In this document: positions 27,540 to 39,600 of the stretch, piece by piece
Layout of the letters: every line of letters starts with the position of its first letter
Numbering within the stretch: position 1 is the stretch's first letter
Assembly: GCF_020740795.1 (NCBI RefSeq)
Contig: NC_067283.1
Location: 129,056,568-129,120,567 of the forward strand
Length of the DNA: 64,000 bases
Origin: Apus apus
Taxonomy: Eukaryota; Chordata; Aves; Apodiformes; Apodidae
Direction: 5' to 3'
The notes under the pieces: model-generated
Told to the model about the DNA's origin: nothing
Databases searched by the model: none
What the model saw: only the letters and a program-made list of their open reading frames with translations
Translations under genes and position numbers: made by a program

Positions 27540-28292
27540 ATGATAACACCAGCTGCTCTCCACTGTTGAAGAACACGTAGCCCAGCCACAATGAGGCCCA
27601 GAACTGAGATAAAGTAAGAACGAATAGACAAACAAAAGAGTTTGCTTGGTGGGAACTGGGCCTTCATGGTTTTTTCTACTGTTTCCTTTTATTCTCCAAT
27701 GAGAGATTTTAGAGGTATGGCTAAATGGTTAAATGACAGCAGTTAATCCACTTTATTCTATACAAGCCTGGTCCCATCTTTGATTTAGGGGACTTCCCGT
27801 ACACTTTCCCAGAAGTTTACTGGACCTTCTCCTCTCCAGCAGGGACACCTGCCAGAGAGACTAGTTCTCAAGAATTACGATCCACCCAGGGACACCCACC
27901 TGTGGCCAGGCAAGGGGGAGAGATATTAACTCTTTCATTGTCTTTATTAGCAAACTTAACATTAAGCAATTTCCATAATTAAGTTTAAAGATTATAGAAT
28001 CCTTTAAGGTGGATAATTAATGTTCTAGGCCTAGTATAAAACTTGATAATAAGTAACTTGCTAGCATTTACATTGTTAACCTTCATTGTTTGATCTAACT
28101 ACATGTAGTAAATTTCACTGTTAAGGTACCCTTTGCATTCAAACTTCAACTTCTGTTCCAGTCTCCCTGTCTCCCTACAATTTTACTGTACTTGTGCCTT
28201 CTACTTTAAGGAGTCAAGACCCCAACATTATATGCAATAAATCTTGATCTCTGCATATACATCTTGTCTGCCGTCCTGTCCCGTTTGCAACA
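27540..28292 (+). mobile_element. LTR-like block
   Basis: Plus-strand layout with a TATA-like AGTATAAAAC near 28032, an AATAAA near 28226 and a U5-like tail ending in TTTGCAACA at about 28292. No coding part. The left edge is uncertain; the unmatched sequence from about 27380 may belong to it. Confidence 0.4.
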
Positions 28293-31200
28293 GTGATAGC
28301 TTTATTTCTTTAACTTCTAGCACTGTTCCAAACACAGTGTTGCACGATAACAGCAAGCACATGTGCAGAAACAGTCAGTGGGGAGGGCATGGTCTGGAAA
28401 CAGACTGCAACCTGAAGGGCATGTTAAAGCTGTAGAAGGGTAACTGACCCAACTTTGTATGGGATCCCCCAAGTTAAATATAATAATGAAAATTCTATAA
28501 GCTTATAAATTTTTAAGGTATTTGGCTTGGTCTTACATTTATATTCCACAAAACTATCACACCTATGCTAAATGGATTAAGAGCCAGAAAATCACAGAAT
28601 GCAGCCTCCAATAATTATATTCTTAGTGTATCCTTCATGTATCACCTTTTGCTCCTAGGCTCCTTAAAATATTTGATCTACCCTGAAGAATAAACATGAA
28701 ACTGTCCATGACATACTTTGAGTCTGACAAAGATAAGGAAAATCACAGGTAATGGAATGGCAAGCTGCTGTTACACAGCATGCTGAATAATCTGGACACA
28801 CACTGAAATAAGAAATTCTGTATAGCCCATTAAAAACAAGAAACACAAGTCATGTTTCCAGGATATGGGAGCCTCTCCTGGGAATCACTGCTTTGGACCA
28901 GGTGTTAGAAGCCTTGGCAAATAACTAGCTAGTAACAACTCCTTAGAGTGACACTGTGGCCAGTCCTGGAATATAATTTTTGCAGTCCAAGTAAAAATTC
29001 CTCTGTTTCACCCCACAAGAACTTTACATTACAACATTTGTGTGACTGCTGCTCAGATACAAAGCCCAGTTTTAGTGTCCTCAGAGGATGCTGATGGAGC
29101 TCACTCATGAGAAAACAAAGAAAGAATCACATAATTAATCAAATTAAATGAACTTTTAAACCTCCCTAATTTTAGTGAAGATTTCCTGCTGTGAACAGGG
29201 AAATTTATGTAATGGCTTGGTCAGTCTACTAAAATATGGATGGTGAACAGAAATTCAATAACAGCAAGCAAAGAGCTAAAAGAGCTAAAACCAAACCAAA
29301 GTCAATGGAGACAAATTCAGAAGGGGTGTACTTTTAGCTATGGATTTTTTGCACATTAGAGCAATTATCCATGCTTGAATTTTAATGGAAACAAAAACGT
29401 AATCAACCAGGAGGTGTAAGAAAACAGGCAGTAAACCTGCATGGTAACAAAGGCCCAGACAAGATGCCATTTCTGACAGCAAGTTTGGAAACTTTTTATG
29501 CTGGAGAAAAAGCTGAAGGCCATAACTGAGTGACTTGCATGTTTTCACATTTGGGTGACTTTCTGAGTATTTCACATGCTCTTGCTGCAACATTTCTGCC
29601 AAACTAGTCCAACCATTGTCTGCAACTAGGCTGAACTGTGCATCAGAAAGGCATCTTCAGAAAGACTGAAATACGTATCATCAAGCTCAGTTGACATGTT
29701 GGGCAGAAGTTGTTTATTTTGACCAGCTTTTGAAAGTAAATTCAAAATTATGCCAGAACCTTTTTGGCTTAGAATGAGCTCAAGTTCACAAAGTGAAACA
29801 ATTAGACAGTCTTGGGGAAAAAAAATAGAGCTGTCAAAATGTGCTGCATAAGAGAAACTTTTAAACATTGACACGAATGGCTTGGACAGAAATTTCTGCT
29901 GGAAACTATGTCAAAGACTACAAAAAGGGATTAAGAAGAAATACGAGAAATGAAAGTTAATCTCATATTTCCTGAACATATCTTTGACAAGGTTGGAAAG
30001 ACTATAGTGAGCCTACCAAAATAAGGTATATATGTACTTCAAATTTAGTCTGAATTGCTTCAACTTTCAGGTCACAGATCTTGCTGTATCTTTTTCTGCT
30101 AAATTTAAAAGTCTGTTAGTAATATTTTGCTCTGCAAACGATTTCCATTTGGCTAAGCTAAACTATCTGAGTTCCAGCTATTGTCCATGGTTGTCTTTGT
30201 GTCATTAACTGTCTGCTGTTGGAAAGGATTCAGGGACAAACCACAGCCACTTCTCCCATTGTGAAGAGAGAACTGGAACTAGTTCTTTAGAGGAGGTCTA
30301 AGCATAGCTGCAACACAGAAAAGCAGCATCCCACTGAAGCTCAGTTCAGTTGATGTTTCTTGATGACTGTGGACCCCTCCTCACAGTCACTGGCAACAAA
30401 ACTGGTCTAATAATGTGCTGGCACTGGGAAGAGGGCAATGGTTTTGGTTTTTACATATATGACCGTATATGATTTTGCAGTGCATTTGGCTTCTTTCCAG
30501 CCAATAACAGAATCCTGGTTTATTTATTTATTTTATGGCTCTATGGGGTTTTTTTGTTTGCTTTTGTATGTTTGGGGTTTTTTTTTGTCATTTTCCATTT
30601 TAGTCATGTATAAACTTTCTCAGTGAAAGCTCCCTTTTCACAGAACATTGACAAACACATGAAAGAAGTTAAATTCAAGGGCTACTTTGGAGGCTCCTTT
30701 TCACAGGTTAATTTGAGATCTCATTTGCCAGTTTCTGAAGCATTTAATGTGTGTCACGTTGATTTTGTCATCTTCCAGATATTTCATAAGACTCTTCTCA
30801 TCTTGTTTCAAGTAAAGAAATCTGAGTATTATGCAATGACATTATCCTTTAATCGAGCAAAATTATAGAAGATATAAGGTGACGCTGGTTTTATAAGATT
30901 GTTCTCCATAAACACAAATGAACTCGCAATAATTATGTTACTCTCTTTTAATTCTTTATTAATTCAATTTCATATTAGCTGTTCCATTATTTTTCCAAGG
31001 ATTTATGTCTAACTGACAATCCTATAATTATTTAGCTCATCTCTTTTTAGATTCCTTTTAAATACTGGCATGTTAACACTATTTTTCCCTCCCAAAACTT
31101 CCCCTGTGTAGCAAGAGTTATTGAAAATCAACATTAATAGTCAAGATCTTCAACAGTGCCTTTAAATCTGTTGGATAAAGGCTACCTAAACCTGCTTAAT

Positions 31201-33227
31201 TTAAAATGTTTAATTTCCTGTTCCAAAGAAAAACAGAAACAGCTTCCAAGTTCCCAAAGCACATACAGCTCTTACCCCTTCAAATCAAGCCAATAAGAAT
31301 TGGGAATGCTCAGGGTCCCCTTTTCCTTGGAACAGGTCATAAAGGGCAATGACAAAAATCATTCCTGACTATGATTCAAAGGAGAAGGTGACAAGTGAAT
31401 ACCACTTGACCTGTGAGTTGTTAAAACACAGTTATTTCTGGTTTAGCAGATGTGGAAACTGAGATTTAGGGAAACTTAGTAATGCTCAGAGTGCCATATA
31501 TCAAACCTAAGATTAGAAGTCAGAAGGTCTGAGCCTCTCCATGCCTGACAGTTACAGACAGCTCCTCAGACATCCTACCCAGAGGTTCCAATAAAAACTC
31601 ACCACAAAAAATCACAAACAAAAATGTACAACTGTTTATTTTTAGTTTATTATCTTTTGATTGGAATGACAGTTAACAGTAACTATGCAAAGCGGAGTAA
31701 ATAAATTAATTGCTGCTTTTTAGTTTTCTTCTGTACAGTTTTTGCCTCAGAGTTACATTTATTATAAAACTATCAGCACACATGGAGTTAGCATGATGTG
31801 TAACTACAAGTAACTCTATAATCAGACTGATTATCAATTGTTTTTTTACATTGCCTTTTTTGGAGGTAATGGCAAAAAAAAAAAAAAGTAATGCAGACAT
31901 ACATCCAAGTAATGTGTTAGGAAGCTAGAAAAACAGCTAGGGATGTTACATGCCAAAGTGGGCTAGTTCAATATCAGAAAACAAATATCCACATTTTAAT
32001 TTATTTGTTGTAAGGCTGAACTTCTGAAACATGCAAAAAGAATTACGAAGTCAGAGGTAAAAAAGTAATTTAAAAGTTAAATAATTGCCTGATATAGTCT
32101 AGTACTAAAGCAGCCACATTTCTGTATAGCATTTTTGAGATACATTCCAGTAGGAAAGCAGCTGAGACCAACTAGTGTCACTGAAAACAAGCTATAATGT
32201 TAAAATATTGAATTGCTCTTGGCCAGAGTAGCAAACATGAGTTATAAATTTGAATTCTGTTCCTTTATGATTAGTGCTTGGAAATGTGGAATGAGCCAGC
32301 AACAATAAGAAATCTGTATGAATTGAATATTGTATTTCCTTCTTTGTGACTTGGCATTCTAAAACACTCAGACAAACGAAAAGCTGCATTAAGAGAATAT
32401 CCAGTGACTCATACTCAGCAGATAGGAAATACCATATCTGAGATTGCTTTTCTAATGTTAATTCAGCTCAGTTGTCTGAGTCCCTTTCTGAACAGCAGGT
32501 CATTTAATAAGAGAATTATTTTTCAGAAGACCTCTGTCGCACTCAGATCAGGGAATAAGTCAACAGTTTGTGTTGAAGAAGACACTAAATTTGAGGTAGC
32601 CGAGCCTTCATTTGCTGTAGAAATGGAATTTGATTTAGTGAATGAGGTACCACTTAAAGAAGGGTTGCTGGATGAAGGACTTTCAACATTGCCCAGAAGA
32701 ATTCATGCTTCTCCTTCCATATAAAGTTTCAAGGTCATACTTGAATAATTTCAACCACTTTTTTTTCTTTTTCTTTTTTTTGTTTAATTGTCATCAATTC
32801 TGTTTTCCTTATTTTCTATACCACATCTTAAATCCTTACTTTTTGATTTGTTGGAATTCTAAACTCTCATATTTGTAATTTAACACTTCATAGACTGTAT
32901 AATGTCTTAAAGGAATTCCAGATACCCACTGTTATTCAGAGGTTAAGTAATAAGTTACCTGCAATTCATCTAAACCAAAGCATCTGTGATAATTTACCAG
33001 TCTTTCCTTTTTTACTATTCTTGGAATTCCAACAGACTATGTGCACTCTGAAAGTATTATTATGAAAATCAGGTCCAAGGTACCTCAGCTTTGAAATCCA
33101 ACATCAGTGAACAATTCTGGCCATACTTCCTTTGTTTCCATCTAAAAGATGCAGAAGAACTGGAATCTATATCAGTGGCTGAATATGCATCGAAGGTATC
33201 TGTGCACCGATTCCTACCTGAAAGGAC
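28293..33227. other. intergenic with two unexplained open frames
   Basis: AT-rich DNA. A broken minus-strand frame (29285-29903) and a plus-strand frame (32404-32724) are described under findings. No supported gene. Confidence 0.55.
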
Positions 33228-33554
33228 ATGGTAGAGAGGTTGGTGCTGGTCTCTTCTCACAGGTAATTAGCAAGAGAACAAGAGGGAGCAGCTTCAAGCT
33301 GCAAAAGGGTAGGTTTAGACTAGACACTAGGAAAAATTTATTCACAGGAAGAGTGGTTAGACACTGGAATAGGCTGCCCAGGGAGGTGGTTGAGTCACCA
33401 TCTCTGGATGTGTTTAAGGGTCATTTGGATGTGGGGTTGGTGGATATGGTCTAGGGGAGAACTTTTTAGAGTAGGGATGATGGTTGGACTTGGTGATCCC
33501 AAGGTTCTTTTCCAACCTGAATAGTTCTATGATTCTATGATTCTCTGATTCTTT
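33228..33554 (+). mobile_element. CR1 retroposon, 5'-truncated
   Basis: CR1 3' end with GGTTTAGACTAGACACTAGG, GGCTGCCCAGGGAGGTGGTT and GGTTGGACTTGGTGATCCC, closing in TTCTATGATTCTATGATTCT. It differs from the other copies here, so it is probably another subfamily. Confidence 0.9.
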
Positions 33555-34318
33555 TCCTGCCTACCCCTTTGCCCTGCCACTTTGCCCTGCTTCCTAAGGT
33601 AAAGAAACGTCCATCGCTGGACTTGAATCTCCATCAGTGGTTCTCCACTGAAGTGCTTGATCTGAATTGAAGGATTTCAGGGATCATCACACAAAGCATT
33701 TGTTGTGCAACCCACACATCAGCTTAATTCACTTTCCCCAAAGCAAAGATAATACCACTGCTTCAGCTCACAAGACTAAAGACACATTACTGGTTCTTTG
33801 TGAAGTGTTTAGATACTGTCACGAAGAACACCATAGAAAAGTCTGTAAGAAATTAATAGTGTCTATCAAAAACACCATCTAAGCAGAGAGTGATAAATTA
33901 AGTGCAAGGTCACACATGAAGAAATGGGAAGAAAATAATAGTGAATTATCTGGGCGCCATCCACTGTATCTCACAAATAAGATACAGGTAGATTGAAATA
34001 ATAGTTTATGATCTGATAATCAAAGGCCATTGTAAGGTGCCTCCACAGATGGGGCAGATTCAGTTTGCAATAGAAGTTTTAATTCTGACCTGGTTTTACT
34101 ATTCTTGTCTTTAGCAATAATCATTAAAAATCTGGGATGCGTGCTTGTTTATATGCCATTTCCAGGTTTTTGTTAACAGAAAATCCGTCTGCTTCGTATT
34201 ACAAAAAGACACATAGATGAAATTTATTTACTGCTACATTTCATTTGGTCTTTTGAGTTGCCTAATTTGTTGAAACTGCTAAACTTCTAAATTGAAGACT
34301 CATATCATTAGCAGATAT

Positions 34319-34440
34319 ATGCTCCAATTATTCAAACATACACTGTCGTACGCATTCACTAGGTGTGCAACTCATTAAAATGCTCCAATTATTCAAACAT
34401 ACACTGTCGTACGTATTCACTAGGTGTGCAACTCATTAAA
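34319..34440. repeat. 61-bp tandem duplication, two copies
   Basis: Copy 1 is 34319-34379 and copy 2 is 34380-34440. They abut exactly and differ at one base by eye (CGTACGC versus CGTACGT). The near identity implies a recent event. Confidence 0.95.
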
Positions 34441-36039
34441 TTCAAGACAAAAGTCTTCTCTGTACTCAAGGAGCTCAAATAGATTTTCTGACAAGAAATT
34501 TCATAGAAATTACACATCCAATTGAGCAACATCCCCTTAAGGTCTGTTTTTTCTAACCGTGTTGTCTTCGATAGAAGATTACTGTCACGTGTACTTTTTT
34601 TCTTCTTATGATTCCCCTTTTTATTTACAGATTAAAACCTAGGTTTAAATTGGTGGCTTAATCAAGATAATTTGAAAATCTGTGGTACTGCCAGGCACCA
34701 CAACTGCATTTGTATATCCAAGTTTCATGCTTTAGTCACAGTAAAATCCTTCCTTCCTTTTAATACTCACAGGAATTCAGTTCTTAAAATATTAATTCAA
34801 TTAAATTTTGTCTAGTCTTGTGAATTTTTAAATTTAAATGACAAACGTTTTTTTCTGATGGCACTAGTGAGCTGTCTTGCCTTCAACAGGATTCAGTCTC
34901 CAGCTCAGCTGTATTGACTCCCCACTTGTATGGACTCTTCTTCCTACAGCATCTTAAAAGTTCGGGTTTTTGCTTCAAATTTTCGTCACTAGCTGTGAGA
35001 CAAGCCACTTTTTTCATGTACTTGTTTGCATTTAGAAGCTTGTTCTAGTGCAAAGTCAAATCCTCTTAAATCTTCACTTTGTTCCCAGATTTACTGCTGG
35101 GCACCCTATACTTTGGGAAGCCATGTATTAAGTCTCTATCATTCTGACCTCTAAATTTTTGATATATCAGAGAACTGAATCTTCTAGTAAGGATTTTCTA
35201 CTTCAGGTGCTACAATGCAATGCTCTGTAAAAGCATTTGTCTCCCCAATACAACATCCAGCCACCCACAAGACAGTGTAAGAGGGATGTTAGTCTGGAGC
35301 CATCTGCTGGTTGAATTGCTGAGCTTCATACACAAAAATTTTGAAAAAAAGTAAATATGTATACATATAATTCTATTGTAATTATAAAAACAATAGCATA
35401 TATTAATAGATTATTCACCTAAGGATGTGATGTTTCTTGTGTGTTTGTTCTTTAAGGCTAAATATTCAGTGGATTTAATATGTCCCAAATAAAAAAAAGT
35501 AAAAATCAAGAACTTACCTTGCTTTCACAAACACAACAAAAATGGAGGGAAAGGGGCCAAAAACCCCTCTTCTTTCTCAATAACACTAAGGAACAGGTGC
35601 TAAGGGACAAGGTAATATTAACGACTGCTAGGATTTTTAAAATTCAGTAAAGTAATACAGATATCTTGAGTTTTATCACTGTTACAAAGAGAATAAATAA
35701 TGTTATTACTTTATTTTAAGCTCAGCAAGATATTACCTCTCATTTGTATGTTTTGTTCTAAAATATCTAAGACAACCATGTACGGTTTTCTTGGAATTGA
35801 AAAAGGTCTCAGCCAATTTTACTATGTCCTTCAATGTTTTTATTAAAAATAAATTCATACCAAAAAAAGTAGCAGACAAACTGAAGTATAAAGCTCTTAA
35901 AAGCAGCTCCTATGAACTAAAATTGAACCAGACAACTTAGTTTGGAGACCAAAAGTATTTTATATAATTATACTGATTAGTATGCATTTGGTAATTTATT
36001 ACATTATAATATTGATACTTTTTAGTGATGTAATTTAGC

Positions 36040-36045
36040 TTTATT
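36040..36045 (-). terminator. candidate poly(A) signal for SLC7A13
   Basis: TTTATT on the plus strand is AATAAA on the minus strand, about 360 bases past the SLC7A13 stop. Another candidate lies near 35995. The region between stop and signal is a long TA/CA microsatellite. Such hexamers are common in AT-rich DNA, so transcript evidence would decide. Confidence 0.3.
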
Positions 36046-36130
36046 TCTACTATTGCAAGTGTATATGCAACTTTAACTGTGTCTTCAGGAGCAAGAGGGA
36101 GCATTTTACAGATTCTTTGCACCTATTAAC

Positions 36131-36318
36131 TATGTATGCATATACATATATATATGTATATATACACACACAGACACAAAAATATATACATATTAACTCA
36201 TCAAGCTAATGTCTATATATACATATGTGCATACATGTATATATGCAATATATGTATATTCATGTATATATGTATATGCATGTACACACATGCATGCACA
36301 TGCATACACACATATATC
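36131..36318. repeat. TA/CA/TATG microsatellite
   Basis: About 190 bases of interrupted alternating purine-pyrimidine sequence (TATA, TACA, TGTA and CACA units). It begins about 90 bases past the SLC7A13 stop and probably lies in its 3' untranslated region. Open frames through it are low-complexity artefacts. Confidence 0.8.
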
Positions 36319-36406
36319 ACACTTAAAATCTAACTTGTGCCTTCTACAATCTCAGTTAAAGGAAGTTGTGTTGGCTGTTACTTGTACTGGGATGAAACGT
36401 TTGTTG

Positions 36407-36652
36407 TTATTCACATCTGCCCTCAGCAGATTCATCAGCAGGGGAAACTTCCAACAGGAGCTGTAAGTGGCAAGTAATTTTATCAAGAAATGCAAAATGC
36501 AACTTAAAATGTATAAAAGGCAGATAAACAGTAAGACTTCCCAGCATGAACAGGAAGGCATAAACATATTGCAGGTTTGGAGACCAGACTATAGGAGCTA
36601 AAACTAGGAAGAAAGACACTGCCACCATCACAAATGGAACTGGCAGAAACAC
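36407..36652 (-). CDS. SLC7A13: SLC7A13 coding exon 4 with stop
   Basis: 246 nt, residues 408-488 and stop. The acceptor is TCCTGCAG|GTGTTT. It encodes the last two membrane segments and a short cytoplasmic tail (ITCHLQLLLE...). The tail is slightly longer than the remembered human one. Confidence 0.86.
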   Translation of the reverse strand: MFLPVPFVMVAVSFFLVLAPIVWSPNLQYVYAFLFMLGSLTVYLPFIHFKLHFAFLDKITCHLQLLLEVSPADESAEGRCE

Positions 36653-39600
36653 CTGCAGGAGAAAGAAAAAAACCGTTTTAGAAGATAAATTCACAAACTG
36701 TGATTTCATGCATAATTCATAAAAGTAATAATGCATTCTTTGCCACACTCGAGTACCATTTCCCATGTTGCTACAATCTAAACCAGGATGAGATTCATCT
36801 GACCTCAAATTCCCTATAAGAATGGCAACTTTTCTAAAATACTTGTTCAAGCTCCTTCTACTGCCAAGGGAAAGAGACAGGCAGGGCCTGAAAACTATTC
36901 ATCCACATGTGACATTATGGGCACCTAGAAGAAATTCAGGATTGGATGCCTACAAGAAGCCTTGACAATGAGCATATAACTCTAACCCATGTTTCTGACA
37001 GTTAGATTGAGATTCAATTAAATTTATCCTTAATGTCTGTGGCTGTGTCAAGAAAGACGAGAATAGATCAAGGTTTAATTAACCATGAATGGCCACTTTG
37101 GATCCCACACTGCTCTGGTTACTGCTCCACACTGCTACGGTTTCCCATTTCACATTGTTTGCACATCTCACCCATTTTGCATATATCCATCCCTTGTTTT
37201 CAAGTGCAAGCTCTTTGTGGGAGAGGCCATCTGAAATTTTTTCTTTTCTTTCTATGGTGTGAAGCCAAGTTGTTGAATAAGGCTCTAACATTACAATCAT
37301 AATTTCTTTTTGTAGTGTCTAGCCACTTTTGTCTTGCTCTTGTTCTGTAACTTTTGCATGCTACTAAAAAAAAAATATATATATATCTGTAAAAATGTTG
37401 TGTAACTTATTTCTATTTACCTTGTATGGTCGATGTAAGTGAGGTTCCCGGTATCGAAGTACAATCAGGCTTGCACAAGTCAATCCAATCATAAGCCAGG
37501 CAGAAAATCCAAAGTAATTTGTTAACATAAGAAGGTCAGAGGGGATTATAAAAATGGATGCAATGATGGTTGAAAAAATCATGGCTGGTGCTGGAGTACA
37601 GGAGTGGACATTAAGCATGGATATTAAAGCAGGTAAATGTCCTGACTGGCTTCCAGCATAGCTTAATCGACCAAGTGTGAACATGCTGCTGTTGAGGGCA
37701 CCAAATATTGAGACAGCAACAGAGAGAGGAATGATCCAGGCAACAGAGGGGATCACTCGATCAGCCCAAGTGACTGCCACAGCAACTGCAAGAAAGCAAA
37801 GCATTACTGTAGTGTAGGTATCATCTTCTGAATTACTGACAGACTCAACAGAAATTAAACTTAAAAAAACATTAAATACCCATTATTTACCAGCAATGTC
37901 TGGTTTTGGTTGCAATAGTCAAAAACATGAATAATCTAATCCTAGAGGTACTTAATTCAGGAGCTAAAAATTTCCAGGGGGGGGTGACAGCAAGAACAAG
38001 TGCTGCCTGTCAGAGCATGCCGGTAAACCTGCTGGGACCCATCCCAGGGTAATGGACTACCCAGTGGGAGCAGGCCACATCTCACTGCCATGAATCACAT
38101 GTGAACTCACACAGACAGGGCCATGCGGGGAAAGAAAATGAACATATTAGTTCCCAGTGTTACCACAGTGGTGACATGATCTACTGTTATGAGGAAACTG
38201 CCAACATGAGAGCATGTACATGCAGAGGCAGGTCAGCGAGTGTGTTATTGATGAGTTTTTTCTTTAGCTAGAAACAGGAAAGATTATTTCTGAATCAGAT
38301 ATCCAATATTTCTTGAAAATTAGCTACAGCCTGGACTGTGGCAAGGACTAATATTTACTGGGTCTATAACCAGCTGCCACATGGAATATGTCTTGCAGTG
38401 ATCTGCACTGTGTAGGAGGTTATTAAAGTAGGTGAAAACAACCTCCAAAAAATGTAGTGAACTAGCAAGAACTGCAGCAATGCATAGCAATGTTTGAAAC
38501 AAGAGCTATAATTTCAAGGCTCTCTCCTCAGCTGACACAGATAAGCACAGCTCTGCTGGTATGTTTGGAGCTGCTCATGCCAGCTGCTATTCATGGGTAC
38601 TCCAGTATTCACTGCCCCTTTTCATTGTTGGCTGGATGCATCTCTCCCAGCAGACAGCCTGGCAATGGCTGAGCAACTCGAGGTTGCTGAGTAACAGCTA
38701 CACGGGCTCCCATTTATGTTATCTGCTGTTTTCACAGGGAAAAAAAAAAAAAAGAAGATTGTTCCATCCAAATGCTGTATGTTTCCTGGAAGCAAGGTCT
38801 GACAACTCAGTCCCATTAGAGGGGAATTTAAAAGGTGCTGTATGCACAATCAAGGAGAAATACAGCTCCTCTTGGACCTTTTCATGGACAGCTTATTGAT
38901 GCAGGATCTGAGAGAGGCTTTACATAAATTTTACCTCTGTATAGGCTCTTCTAAGGAATCACAAATATTTATCATGAATAACACACACACACACACAAAA
39001 TGGCTACACTTTCATGTCCACAGTTTTTTCTACAAAAAATAATAATGTCTTTAACCTGAGACACCATGAGGTTGGGGAGGAAGGAGAGATTATTAAAATC
39101 TACAGGAAAACATGGGTCTCCTCTATACTCAACAGAGACTTGATTTTCACACAATTTTCCAGGTTTTAATATACTTCTGATTTCTTTTTAGGCAGTGCAG
39201 GTATAAGCCAAGATTTTCAAGATCTAGTAATATCTGTCTGCATTCACTCCAGTTTGTGCCATACAGTAAAATTAAACAAGAATTCTCTGTTAAAACTTAG
39301 AATGAAACCCAAACTTCCTGACTGTAAAGTTAGATGAACAGTAAACTGACATCAGATGGGTACATTAATGGACCCCACTTTTTTAATAAAATGAAAAAAA
39401 ATCAAATGCATACCTGAAGAGACAACTTCCTTTGGTGTGAGGACAGTCAGATATGAGATGTTCACTAGTAAATAAAAAACAATTACTGCAGGAACAGCAG
39501 TCATCACGGTCAAGGGGATATTTCTGCTAGGGTTTTTCATCTCTTCTGAAAAATACAATTTATAAAAACTAATAAAGCAATCAATGAAGCTTCTGTAAGT

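Larger units (their letters stand above)
33555..36130. other. intergenic, tandem duplication inside
   Basis: No gene recognised except the presumed SLC7A13 3' end. It holds the 61-bp tandem repeat described separately. Confidence 0.55.

Noticed and set aside
27378-27667. Two minus-strand frames of 79-85 codons
   Set aside because: They overlap the left side of an LTR-like block in the wrong orientation and show no domain.
36136-36466. Plus-strand frames of 65 and 85 codons
   Set aside because: Their composition comes from the TA/CA microsatellite and from antisense to SLC7A13 exon 4.
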